Source of the DNA: Roseovarius nitratireducens
Lineage (GTDB): Bacteria; Pseudomonadota; Alphaproteobacteria; Rhodobacterales; Rhodobacteraceae
Direction: 5' to 3'
Length of the DNA stretch: 64,000 nt
NCBI RefSeq assembly: GCF_002925845.1
Contig: NZ_PDNI01000071.1
Location: 172,332 to 236,331, forward strand
This document shows positions 8,841 to 18,535 of the stretch, in pieces. Position 1 is the stretch's first letter. Each line of letters opens with the position of its first letter. Under the pieces are notes generated by a model. It was given only the letters and a program-made list of their open reading frames with translations, did not search any database and had not been told where the DNA came from. A program made the translations under genes and the position numbers.

Positions 8841-11720
8841 ATGGCATACCAGACACGTGGGCGCGAGCCGCTTATCGACAGCACTGTGGCGCAGGCCCTA
8901 GGCAAGCGCGGTAGGGAACTGATCGGTCTCATGCTGCTGGGCTTCGCGGTGGTCGCCGGGGCGACAGTGTACTCATACACGCCCACAGATCCGAGCTGGA
9001 TGGCGGCGACCGACGGGCCGGTGCACAACCTGCTAGGCGCGCCCGGGGCGTCGATCGCGGCCCCGCTCTACATGATCATCGGCCTTGGGGCCTGGGGGCT
9101 GGTGATCCTGCCACTTGTCTGGGGGGCGCGGCTCGTGATGCATCTGGGTGGCGAGCGCGCGCCCGGTCGACTCATCTTCGCGCCGGTCTGGGTGGCGATT
9201 CTGTCGCTCTACTGCGCGACGCTGGCCCCGTCCGAAACCTGGGCCGCGCATCACAGCTTTGGCCTTGGCGGGTTGTTCGGTGACACGGTCCTGGGTACGC
9301 TGCTGGGCCTCCTTCCGGTCGGGCCGGGGCTGGGTCTGCGGCTCTCGACGCTGGGGCTGGGCGCGCTGGTACTAGCCGCAGGTGCCTTCGTGCTGGGCTT
9401 TGACGGGGGCGAGTTGCGGAGAATTGGGCGGTTCCTCGTGCTTGGGTTGGTGCTGACCTACGCGGGGCTTCGGGCGATGGCCGCGCGTGGCATCGGCGGC
9501 CTCGTTGGCGCCGGTCAGGCGGTGCGGGCCCGCCGCGCGGAGGCCGCGGCGCAGGCGCAGGAGAATCGGGTGGAGGCCGCCCCGCAAGCCGGGCAGGCTC
9601 AGGCTGCGGCCCGCGTGCGCCGCGCCGAGCCAACCCTTGGCGGTACCGCCACCGCCGCCGCAACGGAGAAATCCGGTGGGCTACTGGCGCGGATGCCCGG
9701 CTTGTTGCGCAAGCCCGAGGCGATGCCCGAGCCAGAGCTTGTAGAGCGCGAGGCCGAGGCCGAGGCGGCCGATGCCCCGCCCGAAGACCGCATTCGCGCG
9801 CGCATCGCAGACGTGATCCGTACACGCGTGCGGAAGAACCCGGCGGTGCAGGTAGAATCGGTCGCGCCGCTAACCAAGGGCCGCGGTCGCGGGCCCGACC
9901 CGCTGATCCTGAACGGCGCACCTCATGCACCGCTGCCGCCCGAGCCGCCGCTCACGGCGCGCAAGGCCACCGGTCTGACTGTGCCGCCCGCGCCCGAAGA
10001 GGAAACCACGCTCGTCGAGCCGGACATGCCGGAGATGGGTATGTCCGAGATGGATGCTACGCCGGGTTCGACGGAGCGTCCGCGCATCCCGGTGCCCGAG
10101 CCGCGCAAAGTGGTGCAACACCCGCCGCGCAAGACTCCGCAGCCCTCGGCGCGCGCGATGGCCGAGGCGCAGCCCGCGCTGCCCTTTGCCGCCGAGGCAC
10201 AGGATTACGAACTGCCGCCGCTGTCGCTTCTGACCGATCCGGCGACCGTGCAGCGCCATCACCTGAGCGACGACGCGCTGGAGGAAAACGCGCGGATGCT
10301 GGAGAACGTGCTCGACGATTACGGCGTCAAGGGCGAGATCGTTAGCGTGCGCCCCGGTCCCGTGGTCACCATGTACGAATTGGAGCCCGCGCCGGGCCTC
10401 AAGGCGAGCCGGGTAATCGGGCTTGCCGATGACATCGCGCGGTCGATGGCGGCGCTGTCGGCGCGGGTCTCGACGGTGCCGGGGCGGTCGGTGATCGGGA
10501 TCGAACTGCCCAATGACAACCGTGAGATGGTGAATTTCCGCGAGATATTGTCGAGCCGCGCCTATGGCGACGGTCATCAGAAGCTGCCGCTGGCACTTGG
10601 CAAGGATATCGGCGGCGATCCGATGGTCGCCAACCTCTCCAAGATGCCGCACCTCCTGATTGCTGGCACCACCGGCTCGGGCAAGTCGGTGGCCATCAAT
10701 ACGATGATTCTGAGCCTGCTCTACAAGCTCACGCCCGATGAATGCCGGCTCATCATGATCGACCCCAAGATGCTGGAGCTGAGCGTCTATGACGGTATCC
10801 CGCACCTCCTGAGCCCCGTCGTCACCGACCCCAAGAAAGCGGTCGTGGCGCTCAAGTGGGTGGTGGCTGAGATGGAGGACCGCTATCGCAAGATGTCGAA
10901 GATGGGGGTGCGCAACATCGACGGCTACAACGCCCGCGTGGACGAGGCGCTGAAGAAGGGAGAGATGTTCAGCCGCACGGTGCAGACGGGCTTTGACGAC
11001 GAGACCGGCGAGCCGGTTTTCGAGACGGAAGAGTTCGCGCCCGAGCGGATACCCTATATCGTGGTGATCGTCGACGAGATGGCCGACCTGATGATGGTGG
11101 CGGGCAAGGAGATCGAGGCCTGCATCCAGCGCCTGGCGCAGATGGCGCGGGCAAGCGGAATCCACCTCATCATGGCCACGCAGCGCCCCTCGGTCGATGT
11201 GATCACCGGCACGATCAAGGCCAATTTCCCCACAAGGATCAGCTTTCAGGTGACGTCGAAGATCGACAGCCGCACCATCCTGGGCGAGCAGGGGGCCGAG
11301 CAACTTCTGGGCATGGGCGATATGCTCTACATGGCCGGGGGCGGGCGGATCACCCGTTGTCACGCGCCTTTCGTCTCCGATGAAGAGGTGGAGGAGGTCG
11401 TGAGCCACCTCAAGGCCTATGGCCCACCAGAATACGTGGGCAGCGTGTTGCAGGGCCCCGATGACGACACCGCCGATTCCATCGACGCCAAGCTGGGGCT
11501 CGCCACTGGGGGTAATACCGACGGCGAGGATGCGCTCTATGATCAGGCGGTGGCGATCGTGGCGCGCGACCGCAAATGCTCGACCTCCTATATCCAGCGC
11601 AAGCTGGCGATCGGTTACAACAAGGCCGCGCGGCTGGTGGAGCAGATGGAAGACGAGGGCGTGGTCAGCGCCGCCAACCACGTAGGCAAGCGCGAGGTGC
11701 TGGTGCCCGAGCCGCAATAG
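8841..11720 (+). CDS. ftsK: DNA translocase FtsK
   Basis: Septal motor that pumps DNA and couples chromosome dimer resolution to division. With a start at 8841 ([14 protein letters not shown] upstream) it is 959 residues. Several transmembrane helices occupy about residues 20-200, followed by a low-complexity Ala/Glu/Pro linker to about 450. The RecA-like motor has Walker A GTTGSGKS near 610-617 and Walker B in [12 protein letters not shown] winged-helix gamma domain closes the protein ([22 protein letters not shown]). An ATG at 8820 would overlap the upstream stop and add seven residues. LolA follows, a common order in alphaproteobacteria. Confidence 0.96.
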   Translation: MAYQTRGREPLIDSTVAQALGKRGRELIGLMLLGFAVVAGATVYSYTPTDPSWMAATDGPVHNLLGAPGASIAAPLYMIIGLGAWGLVILPLVWGARLVMHLGGERAPGRLIFAPVWVAILSLYCATLAPSETWAAHHSFGLGGLFGDTVLGTLLGLLPVGPGLGLRLSTLGLGALVLAAGAFVLGFDGGELRRIGRFLVLGLVLTYAGLRAMAARGIGGLVGAGQAVRARRAEAAAQAQENRVEAAPQAGQAQAAARVRRAEPTLGGTATAAATEKSGGLLARMPGLLRKPEAMPEPELVEREAEAEAADAPPEDRIRARIADVIRTRVRKNPAVQVESVAPLTKGRGRGPDPLILNGAPHAPLPPEPPLTARKATGLTVPPAPEEETTLVEPDMPEMGMSEMDATPGSTERPRIPVPEPRKVVQHPPRKTPQPSARAMAEAQPALPFAAEAQDYELPPLSLLTDPATVQRHHLSDDALEENARMLENVLDDYGVKGEIVSVRPGPVVTMYELEPAPGLKASRVIGLADDIARSMAALSARVSTVPGRSVIGIELPNDNREMVNFREILSSRAYGDGHQKLPLALGKDIGGDPMVANLSKMPHLLIAGTTGSGKSVAINTMILSLLYKLTPDECRLIMIDPKMLELSVYDGIPHLLSPVVTDPKKAVVALKWVVAEMEDRYRKMSKMGVRNIDGYNARVDEALKKGEMFSRTVQTGFDDETGEPVFETEEFAPERIPYIVVIVDEMADLMMVAGKEIEACIQRLAQMARASGIHLIMATQRPSVDVITGTIKANFPTRISFQVTSKIDSRTILGEQGAEQLLGMGDMLYMAGGGRITRCHAPFVSDEEVEEVVSHLKAYGPPEYVGSVLQGPDDDTADSIDAKLGLATGGNTDGEDALYDQAVAIVARDRKCSTSYIQRKLAIGYNKAARLVEQMEDEGVVSAANHVGKREVLVPEPQ

Positions 11721-11797
11721 GCAGGCTGCCGCCAGCGCGCGCAGAATTTTCGCCCCGCGCAGGTGTAATCCGGCGCGGGGCCGCTTATCTGGAGGGC

Positions 11798-12403
11798 ATG
11801 AGACAGTTGCGCATCCTGATGGTTCCCGCCCTCTGGGCGGCGATGGCGCTGCCGGCGGCGGCGGAGAAGCTCTCGCTGGGTGAGATTTCATCCTATCTCA
11901 ACGGTCTGCGGACCGCAGCAGGGCAATTCACGCAGGTGAACGAGGACGGCTCGATCAGCACCGGGCGCATCCTGCTCAAGCGTCCCGGGCGCGTGCGCTT
12001 TGAATACGATCCGCCAGAGAAGGCACTGGTAGTGGCCGATGGCGATACGGTGGGCATCGTCGATCCACGCTCAAACGAGAAGCAGGGCTATCCGCTCCAC
12101 CGCACGCCGCTCAAGATCATCCTCGCGCGCAATGTCGATCTCACGCGCGAGCGCATGGTCGTGGGTCATGCAAGCGACGGGGTGACCACCACCGTGCGCG
12201 CGCAGGATCCCGCTCATCCGGAATACGGCAGCATCGACCTCGTCTTTACCGCCGATCCGGTGGAATTGCGCCAATGGGTCATCAACGATGCCAATGGCGG
12301 CAGCACCACGGTGATCCTGGGTGACCTGAAGCGCAACGTGCGCCTGGCCGACGAGCAATTTGTTATCCCCGGCACCAGCGATACGCCGCGCATCCAGCCC
12401 TGA
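11798..12403 (+). CDS. lolA: Outer-membrane lipoprotein carrier protein LolA
   Basis: Periplasmic chaperone that carries lipoproteins from LolCDE to the outer membrane. The 201-residue protein starts with a signal peptide ending ALPAAAEK, followed by the family's SYLNGLRTAAGQFTQ segment and the GRILLKRPGRVRFEYDPP segment that forms the hydrophobic half-barrel. The ATG at 11798 is preceded by GGAGG. It is downstream of ftsK with a 77-base gap, the usual order in this group. It should serve the lipoproteins encoded elsewhere in the window. Confidence 0.92.
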   Translation: MRQLRILMVPALWAAMALPAAAEKLSLGEISSYLNGLRTAAGQFTQVNEDGSISTGRILLKRPGRVRFEYDPPEKALVVADGDTVGIVDPRSNEKQGYPLHRTPLKIILARNVDLTRERMVVGHASDGVTTTVRAQDPAHPEYGSIDLVFTADPVELRQWVINDANGGSTTVILGDLKRNVRLADEQFVIPGTSDTPRIQP

Positions 12404-12421
12404 ACGCGCGCGCCCGCGCCC

Positions 12422-13018
12422 TCAGACAAGGCCGCGCCCGGCTCGGCAGGCCGACATCTGCGCGCGGTAACGCTGGGCCCGCGCGTCGACCTCGGCTGCG
12501 ACGCGCAAGAGCCACGGCTTGGAATTGTGGTTGCCGCGGGAAAACCCGGTGCGCCCCTCGTGATAGGCGAGATACTGGTTGCGCGCGTCGGCGTGCGAAA
12601 TTCCCAGCCGCTCGGAGGACTGGGCCATGTACCAGCCGATGAAATCCGCCGAATCGAAGATATCCGTGCGCCGCGCGCCCCAGCGCCCGGCGTCGCGCTT
12701 GTATTCCTCCCACGTCCCGTCGAGCGCCTGGCTGTAGCCATAGGCGGAACTTATCCGCCCCCGGGGGATCACGCCGAGCGTCCAGCGATAGGGCGTGCGC
12801 GCGTCGCTGATGAACTTGCTCTCCTGGTAGATCGTTGCCATCTGCACATGCGCGGGGATTCCCCAACGGCGCGCGGACGCCTGAAAGGCGCGGGCATATT
12901 CGGGCCGCTCGCCCAGGATGGCGCAGGCATTGTCGAGATTGCGCGGTGCCTCACCGTACCCGCCACCACAGGACGCCAGCACCAAGAGCGCCAGAAGCGC
13001 ACCGAAAATCCTGCTCAT
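12422..13018 (-). CDS. Lipoprotein lytic transglycosylase (SLT domain)
   Basis: A 198-residue predicted lipoprotein with lipobox LASC near residue 17, followed by a lysozyme-like SLT domain. The catalytic Glu sits in IYQESKF, and the downstream GYSQ matches the GLMQ-type motif of family 1 transglycosylases; YLAYHEG closes the domain. It would cleave the MurNAc-GlcNAc bond in peptidoglycan, anchored to the envelope. The start at 13018 gives the signal peptide directly; an open frame extends to 13174 without a plausible start. It converges with lolA, 18 bases apart. Confidence 0.88.
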   Translation of the reverse strand: MSRIFGALLALLVLASCGGGYGEAPRNLDNACAILGERPEYARAFQASARRWGIPAHVQMATIYQESKFISDARTPYRWTLGVIPRGRISSAYGYSQALDGTWEEYKRDAGRWGARRTDIFDSADFIGWYMAQSSERLGISHADARNQYLAYHEGRTGFSRGNHNSKPWLLRVAAEVDARAQRYRAQMSACRAGRGLV

Positions 13019-13203
13019 CTGCCTCTCGCTTTCGATTTGACGTTTTTTGTCAATGTAGCCGATTTGCGCATCCGGGGGAATCCCGAATTCCCCGTGCCCA
13101 AGGCCTGTCGCACAGTCGTCCACAGACTGTTTCCGGCTCGTTTCGGCGCATGGTTGGACAAAGCCCGCTTGCACCGGTAAAAATCTGTGTTAGGGCAATG
13201 GCG

Positions 13204-13530
13204 ATGATCAAGACTCAGGCGAAATACGCGCTCGGACAGGTGGTCCGGCACAAGAAGCATCCCTTTCGGGGGGTGATCTTTGACGTGGATCCGGAATTCT
13301 CGAATACCGAGGAATGGTATGCCGCTATCCCCGAGGATAGCCGCCCGTCGCGCGAGCAACCCTTCTACCACCTGCTCGCCGAGAATGATCAGAGCTATTA
13401 CGTCGCCTATGTCAGCGAGCAGAACCTCGTCGCCGACTATTCCGGCGAGCCGGTGGACCATCCCGACATCCCCGACCTGTTCGGGCCGTTCGAGGACGGA
13501 TACTACCCTTTGCATTTCCAGCTGAATTGA
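13204..13530 (+). CDS. hspQ: Heat-shock protein HspQ
   Basis: A small cytosolic protein (108 residues) of the HspQ/YccV family, known in enterobacteria as a hemimethylated-DNA binder and Lon specificity enhancer. The sequence shows KYALGQVVRHKKHPFRGVIF, EEWY and the C-terminal HPDIPDLFGPF...YPLHF typical of the family. Two in-frame ATGs are present, at 13198 and 13204. The second was chosen because AGGG at 13192 is eight bases upstream of it but only two from the first. It stands alone between convergent genes. Confidence 0.92.
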   Translation: MIKTQAKYALGQVVRHKKHPFRGVIFDVDPEFSNTEEWYAAIPEDSRPSREQPFYHLLAENDQSYYVAYVSEQNLVADYSGEPVDHPDIPDLFGPFEDGYYPLHFQLN

Positions 13531-13558
13531 GGCGCGGGCGGTATATCCGCCCTATCGC

Positions 13559-15136
13559 TCAGTATCCCAGCGCGCAGCCGTCCTTTCGCGCGTCGCTGCC
13601 GCCCTCGAGCACGCCGCTGTCATGGATGCGGATCGCCTGCGCTCCGCCCAACGGCTCGCGCGGGACGATTACCTCGTGCCCGAGATCAGCGAGCGCCTGC
13701 GCCACGCCCGGCGCGTGCCCGCGCTCGAGCTTGAGGCCGGTGGGATCGGCAAAGGCGCGCGGTGCGTCGATGGCGGCCTGCACGTCCATGCCGAAATCCA
13801 CCATGTTGGACACCAGCCGCGCGTGGCCCGCAGGCTGATAGCCGCCGCCCATTACGCCGAAGGGCATGGTCACGCGCCCGTTCTCGGCCAGCATGGCGGG
13901 GATGATCGTGTGCATCGGGCGCTTGCCGCCCGCCATCTCGTTGGGGTGGCCAGCCTCGAGCGAGAAGCCCGCGCCGCGATTCTGCAGCAGGATGCCGAAT
14001 TTCTCTGACGCGATGCCGGACCCGAAGCCGTGGAAGATCGAGTAGATGAATGACACCGCCATGCGGTCGCGATCAACCACGGTGATGTAGACGGTGTCGC
14101 GGTGCACGGCCTCCGTCAGCGGTGCTGCGGCCGGCATGGCGCGGCGCGGGTCGATCAGCGCGGCGAGGCGCGCTGCGGTCTCGGGGGCGAGCATGTGGTC
14201 GAGCCGCGCGATATGATCGGGATCGGCGATGAACCGGTTGCGCGCGTCATAGGCGAGCTTGGTGGCCTCGGCCTCGATATGGATGCGCTCGGCACTACCC
14301 GGATCCATCGCCGCGATGTCGAAATGGCGCAGGATGTTGAGCATCAGGATCGCCGTCGCGCCCTGCCCGTTGGGCGGGTGCTCGACCAGCGTGGTGCTCT
14401 TGTAATCACCGCTCACGGGGTCGGAATAGTCGCTGGCGGCGACCGCGAAATCTTCTTGCGTGTGGACCCCGTCCAGCGCGTGGAGCGCGGCGAGCATGTC
14501 GTCGGCCACCTCGCCCTCGTAGAAGGCGGCGCGCCCGTCACGGGCGATGCGGCGCAGCACCTCGGCCTGACCCGGGGCATGAAAGATATCGCCGGTGGCC
14601 AGCGGTTGCCCGGCTTTCATGTAATGCGTGATCGCGTGCCCCTGAAGCGCCTTGCCCGCCACCGGCCAGTCAAAAGCCACGCGCGGCGCGACCGGCACGC
14701 CCTCCTCGGCATAGTGGATCGCGGGGGCGAGCAGCGTGTCGAGCCCGAGACGACCGTGATCCGCGCTCAGTCGGCAGAATGCGTCGATGGCACAGGGAAC
14801 GGTGACGGCATGGGGGCTATGGAGCGGCACGCTGGTGTTGCCTTGGGCGCGCAGCGCGGCGGCAGAGGCGGCGGCGGGCGCGCGCCCCGAGCCGTTGAGC
14901 CCGCGGACGCGCGGTTCGCCGGGGTTGGTGAAGAGTACAAAGCAGTCGCCGCCGATCCCGGTCATCTGCGGCTCGCAGATACCCAGCAGCACGGCGCCGG
15001 CAATGGCGGCATCCATCGCGTTGCCGCCGCGTTCGAGAATGTCGATGGCGGTGCGCGCCGCGAGCGGGTGCGAGGTCGCGCACATGCCGTTGGCCGCATA
15101 GGTGCCCGAGCGCCCCGGAAGATGGAAGTCGCGCAT
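13559..15136 (-). CDS. ggt: Gamma-glutamyltransferase family N-terminal nucleophile hydrolase
   Basis: A 525-residue member of the self-processing gamma-glutamyltransferase family, which transfers or hydrolyses gamma-glutamyl groups. The large-subunit part shows AANGMCATSHPLAA and GGNAMDAAIA. The processing site and catalytic Thr are expected at DTVYITVVD, followed by AVSFIYS. The C-terminal FGVMGGGYQPAGH segment is characteristic. No signal peptide is evident from the start at 15136, which has a GGGGAGA ribosome site, so the location is probably cytosolic. This subtype in Rhodobacteraceae may act on substrates other than glutathione. Confidence 0.88.
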   Translation of the reverse strand: MRDFHLPGRSGTYAANGMCATSHPLAARTAIDILERGGNAMDAAIAGAVLLGICEPQMTGIGGDCFVLFTNPGEPRVRGLNGSGRAPAAASAAALRAQGNTSVPLHSPHAVTVPCAIDAFCRLSADHGRLGLDTLLAPAIHYAEEGVPVAPRVAFDWPVAGKALQGHAITHYMKAGQPLATGDIFHAPGQAEVLRRIARDGRAAFYEGEVADDMLAALHALDGVHTQEDFAVAASDYSDPVSGDYKSTTLVEHPPNGQGATAILMLNILRHFDIAAMDPGSAERIHIEAEATKLAYDARNRFIADPDHIARLDHMLAPETAARLAALIDPRRAMPAAAPLTEAVHRDTVYITVVDRDRMAVSFIYSIFHGFGSGIASEKFGILLQNRGAGFSLEAGHPNEMAGGKRPMHTIIPAMLAENGRVTMPFGVMGGGYQPAGHARLVSNMVDFGMDVQAAIDAPRAFADPTGLKLERGHAPGVAQALADLGHEVIVPREPLGGAQAIRIHDSGVLEGGSDARKDGCALGY

Positions 15137-15377
15137 GGTCTGTCTCCCCAATTTTACGATTCGAACGCACCCTAGGATGGGTCGCGAAGAATGCCAATGC
15201 CGTGTCGGGAGAGTGAAGACCTCGGCGCCGCGCACTGGGTGGGGGCAATGACACGCGACGCCGAGGGAAGCCATATGAAGCTACCCTGCTCTTGTCCGAT
15301 CCGCGTGCGGCGGCAGTTGGGTCTGAATAAGGTGATATTGAGACGGACACACGCGGCAGTTGCGCAGGGTTGGGGCG

Positions 15378-15848
15378 TCAGCGATACCCGCCGTCAGGTT
15401 CCGGCAGATCGAAACACAGCGTGAGTCGGTTGGTGTCGACCTCGCGCGCGTAGTGCACGTCGCGCGTCAGGCTGTGGATCAGAAACCAGCCAAATCCACC
15501 CTCGGGAAGCGCATCCGCGCCAGCGCCCATATCCGGCAGGCGGCCTGCGGGCAGGTGCGACGCTGGCAGCGCCGCGCCCTGATCGCTCAGCGTGCAAGTG
15601 AGGCTGTCGGGGGCGAGCACGGCGTGCAGGCCGATCTCGCCTGCACCCGCACCGGTATAGGCATGTTCCACGATGTTATTGAGGGCTTCGGCGAGCACGA
15701 TTTCCACCGTGCTGCACGCGGCCTCCGTTAGCCCGTGCGCACGGAGCCGCGCGCGCATGTCGGCCAGCAGGGCGCGCACCGACATCTCGTCGGCCACCGC
15801 GTTCAGGTGGAACCCCGCGTTCATGCGCCGGTTCGGTCCCGGTGCCAC
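15378..15848 (-). CDS. RsbW/SpoIIAB-like ATPase (anti-sigma-factor type kinase)
   Basis: A GHKL-fold ATPase of about 150 residues. The N-box reads EALNNIVEHAY, followed by a DQG and a glycine-rich GGFGW lid, all expected for serine kinases that phosphorylate STAS proteins. The GTG at 15848 and an ATG at 15824 are both possible starts; neither has a strong ribosome site. It lies 42 bases after a STAS gene on the same strand, giving a classic partner-switch pair. No sigma factor or phosphatase gene is nearby, so the controlled target is unknown. Confidence 0.85.
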   Translation of the reverse strand: MAPGPNRRMNAGFHLNAVADEMSVRALLADMRARLRAHGLTEAACSTVEIVLAEALNNIVEHAYTGAGAGEIGLHAVLAPDSLTCTLSDQGAALPASHLPAGRLPDMGAGADALPEGGFGWFLIHSLTRDVHYAREVDTNRLTLCFDLPEPDGGYR

Positions 15849-15890
15849 GCGGGCGCGCGTTGCGATGCCGCCCCCGCCGCACCGCGCCGC

Positions 15891-16229
15891 TCAGCCCGCG
15901 TCACGCTGCGTCGCGCCATCGACGCGGTCGTGGATGACAAAGACGGTGTCCATCCGCGTCAACCGAAAGACCTTGGCCACGTCCGGTGTCATCCCTGCGA
16001 GATCGAGCCGCCGCCCCTGTCCCATTTGCTTCATCGCGGCGACGATGGCACCGAGCCCGCTGGAATCGACGAAATCCACGTTCGACAGATCGAGCACGAC
16101 GTGGTCTGGGCCGTCGGCGGTAACTGCGCGCATGGCGTCCTTGAAGCGGATGGCGGCGGCGGCGTCGATCCGCGTCTCCGGGACGGTGACGGTCTTGATC
16201 CCGTCGTGGCAGGTTTCGTGCAGTTCCAT
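15891..16229 (-). CDS. STAS-domain anti-anti-sigma factor
   Basis: A 112-residue single STAS domain resembling SpoIIAA/RsbV. The phospho-acceptor motif is VDSSGLGAI, with Ser56/Ser57 as candidate sites. In the established scheme the unphosphorylated form sequesters its cognate kinase, and phosphorylation by that kinase releases it. The kinase-like ATPase gene follows on the same strand. The ATG at 16229 is preceded by GGAGGC. The gene diverges from the thiolase gene at 16327, leaving a 97-base shared control region. Confidence 0.88.
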   Translation of the reverse strand: MELHETCHDGIKTVTVPETRIDAAAAIRFKDAMRAVTADGPDHVVLDLSNVDFVDSSGLGAIVAAMKQMGQGRRLDLAGMTPDVAKVFRLTRMDTVFVIHDRVDGATQRDAG

Positions 16230-16326
16230 CGTGCCTCCGGTACGCTACGTAGTATTACACGGGAGGCTAGACCCGATTCCTTTCCATCCGGTAAGCACGG
16301 ATCGGGGTTCCCAAGGAGGAGTGACA

Positions 16327-17499
16327 ATGCGTAAAGTTGTGATCGCGGGTGCGGCGCGCACGCCGATGGGCGGATTTCAGGGCGATTTCGACGGGGTGCC
16401 CGCCGCCGAACTGGGAGGCACCGCGATCCGGGCTGCCCTGGCCGGGGCGGGAGCAGAGACTGTGGACGAGGTGCTCATGGGCTGTGTGCTGCCGGCAGGG
16501 CAGGGACAAGCCCCGGCGCGACAGGCGGGCTTTGCCGCGGGCTTGGGCCAGGAGGTGCCCGCCACCACGCTCAACAAGATGTGCGGTTCGGGGATGAAGG
16601 CGGCGATGATGGCCTTTGACCAGATCGCCCTTGGCCACGCGGAGACGATGATCGCGGGCGGCATGGAATCGATGTCCTGCGCACCTTACCTGCTGCCCAA
16701 GATGCGCGGTGGCGCGCGGATCGGGCACGCGCAGGTGATCGATCACATGTTTCTCGATGGGCTCGAGGACGCCTATGACAAGGGCCGCCTGATGGGGACC
16801 TTTGCCGAGGACTGCGCCGAAAAGTTCCAGTTTACCCGCGAGGCACAGGACGAGTACGCCATAGGCTCGCTGCAAGGAGCGCTCGACGCGCAGAAATCCG
16901 GTGCCTTCGAAGGCGAGATCACTCCGGTGACGCTCAAGACCCGAAAGGGCGAGGTGGTGATCTCCGCCGACGAACAGCCCGCCAAGGCGCGGCCCGACAA
17001 GATCCCGCAGCTCAAGCCGGCGTTCCGCGAGGGCGGCACGGTGACGGCTGCCAATTCCTCCTCGATCAGCGACGGAGCGGCGGCGTTGGTGCTTGCCTCG
17101 GCGGAGTCGGCGGAGTCGCAGGGGCTGAACGTTCGCGCGCGCATCCTCGGTTACGCGAGCCACGCGCAGGCGCCGGGCTGGTTCACCACCGCGCCGGTGC
17201 CGGCGGCGCAGAAGCTGCTCAAGCGGCTCGGCTGGGGCGTCGAGGACGTGGATCTGTGGGAGGTCAACGAGGCCTTTGCCGTGGTGCCGATGGCGTTCAT
17301 GCACGAGATGGGGCTGCCGCGCGAGCGGGTCAACGTCAACGGCGGGGCCTGCGCGCTGGGCCATCCGATCGGGGCTTCGGGTGCGCGGATCATGGTGACG
17401 CTGCTGAATGCGCTGGAAAAGCGGGGGCTGAAGCGCGGTGTGGCCGCCATCTGCATTGGCGGGGGCGAGGGCACGGCCATCGCCATCGAGCGCGCCTAA
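16327..17499 (+). CDS. Acetyl-CoA C-acetyltransferase (thiolase)
   Basis: A 390-residue biosynthetic-type thiolase that condenses two acetyl-CoA to acetoacetyl-CoA, or the reverse. The nucleophilic Cys is in NKMCGSGMKA, the His in GGACALGHPIGASGARI and the second Cys in AICIGGGEG. Condensation would feed polyhydroxybutyrate or the ethylmalonyl-CoA pathway, for which other genes are present in the window. No phaB is adjacent, so phaA is not assigned. AAGGAGGAGTGACA precedes the ATG at 16327. The stop overlaps the convergent GNAT gene by four bases. Confidence 0.92.
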   Translation: MRKVVIAGAARTPMGGFQGDFDGVPAAELGGTAIRAALAGAGAETVDEVLMGCVLPAGQGQAPARQAGFAAGLGQEVPATTLNKMCGSGMKAAMMAFDQIALGHAETMIAGGMESMSCAPYLLPKMRGGARIGHAQVIDHMFLDGLEDAYDKGRLMGTFAEDCAEKFQFTREAQDEYAIGSLQGALDAQKSGAFEGEITPVTLKTRKGEVVISADEQPAKARPDKIPQLKPAFREGGTVTAANSSSISDGAAALVLASAESAESQGLNVRARILGYASHAQAPGWFTTAPVPAAQKLLKRLGWGVEDVDLWEVNEAFAVVPMAFMHEMGLPRERVNVNGGACALGHPIGASGARIMVTLLNALEKRGLKRGVAAICIGGGEGTAIAIERA

Positions 17500-17957
17500 C
17501 CGTCCAGATCGCGCCGCATCGTGGCCATGCCGCCGCGGCGCGACAGTTCCTCGTATCCTGCCTTGCGGTAGAGGTTGAGCGCCACTTCGTTCTCCAACTC
17601 GACCTTGAGCGTTATCGACAGCGCGCCGAGGTCCTGCGCCGCCTCCTCGGCGATTCGGGCCAGTTCCTCACCCGTGCCGCCCCTCATCCGCTCCTCGACG
17701 AAGACGTAGGTCAGGTGCCGCACCTCCGGGCCGATGCCCACGCGCAGCGCGAAGAAGCCCACCTCGCGCCCGTCCTCGTCGAGCAGGTAGAAGGTCTCAT
17801 CGTCGCGCTCGCCCACCCATTTCATCGCCCATTCGCCCGGATCGAACGGGTGAGCGGCATGCGGATTGACGAGGGTCAGGTCGTCGGGGTCGGCCAGAAG
17901 GCGGGCCAGCGGGGCAAGATCGCGGGTCACGTTGCGCTGGAGGGTCAGGCGGGGCAT
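17496..17957 (-). CDS. GNAT-family N-acetyltransferase
   Basis: A 153-residue acetyl-CoA-dependent acyltransferase fold. Visible elements are the beta-4 segment GIGPEVRHLTYVFVEERMRG, a following helix that would carry the acetyl-CoA loop, and the C-terminal NEVALNLYRKAGYEEL motif typical of the family. The acceptor is unknown. The start at 17957 was picked for AAGGAG eight bases upstream; a longer frame reaches 18074 but overlaps the divergent gene's start. It is convergent with the thiolase gene. Confidence 0.82.
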   Translation of the reverse strand: MPRLTLQRNVTRDLAPLARLLADPDDLTLVNPHAAHPFDPGEWAMKWVGERDDETFYLLDEDGREVGFFALRVGIGPEVRHLTYVFVEERMRGGTGEELARIAEEAAQDLGALSITLKVELENEVALNLYRKAGYEELSRRGGMATMRRDLDG

Positions 17958-18073
17958 GGTCACTCCTTGGATGGGCATCGGTTCGGTCCTCGGGGCGCGG
18001 GCCTGCCACGGGAGAGGGCCGGGATGCAACCGGGTCACTGGCGCCCCAACGCGCGACATGGCATACCGCCGCA

Positions 18074-18535
18074 ATGACCATAGATTACGACAGCATCATC
18101 AAGACCATCGCGGCGCTGACCGAGGGCGAGACAGACGCGGTCGCGCTCATGGCTACCGTGGTCTGCGAACTGCACCATGCCGATGACCGGTTCGACTGGA
18201 CGGGCTTTTACCGCGTCACCGGGCCGGAAATGCTCAAGATCGGGCCCTACCAGGGCGGGCATGGCTGCCTGCAAATCCCGTTCTCGCGCGGGGTCTGCGG
18301 GGCGGCGGCGCGGACCGGCGAGGTGCAGCTTGTCGATGACGTGGACGCCTTTCCCGGCCATATCGCCTGCGCCTCGTCGACCCGTTCGGAGATCGTGTTG
18401 CCGGTACGAGATGGGTCGGGGGATATCATCGCCGTGCTGGATATCGACAGCGATCGGCCCGCAGCCTTTACCGGGGCGGACGCGCAGGGGTTGGCGGAAA
18501 TCCTGCGGCTGGTCTTTGGGCGGCTGCGGGGCTGA
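18074..18535 (+). CDS. msrC: Free methionine-(R)-sulfoxide reductase (GAF domain)
   Basis: A 153-residue single GAF domain that reduces free L-methionine-(R)-sulfoxide with thioredoxin. The three Cys positions of the fRMsr family are present: HGCLQIPF, GVCGAAARTG and HIACASSTRSE. The DWTGFYR and VLDIDSD segments match the family well. The role is repair of oxidised methionine in the cytosol. The 3' end overlaps the convergent DUF2064 gene by 68 bases. Confidence 0.92.
   Translation: MTIDYDSIIKTIAALTEGETDAVALMATVVCELHHADDRFDWTGFYRVTGPEMLKIGPYQGGHGCLQIPFSRGVCGAAARTGEVQLVDDVDAFPGHIACASSTRSEIVLPVRDGSGDIIAVLDIDSDRPAAFTGADAQGLAEILRLVFGRLRG

Noticed and set aside
9870-11891. 673-codon minus-strand open frame over ftsK
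   Set aside because: Antisense to conserved FtsK motor sequence; translation is His/Arg-rich with no recognisable motif, as expected for high-GC shadows.
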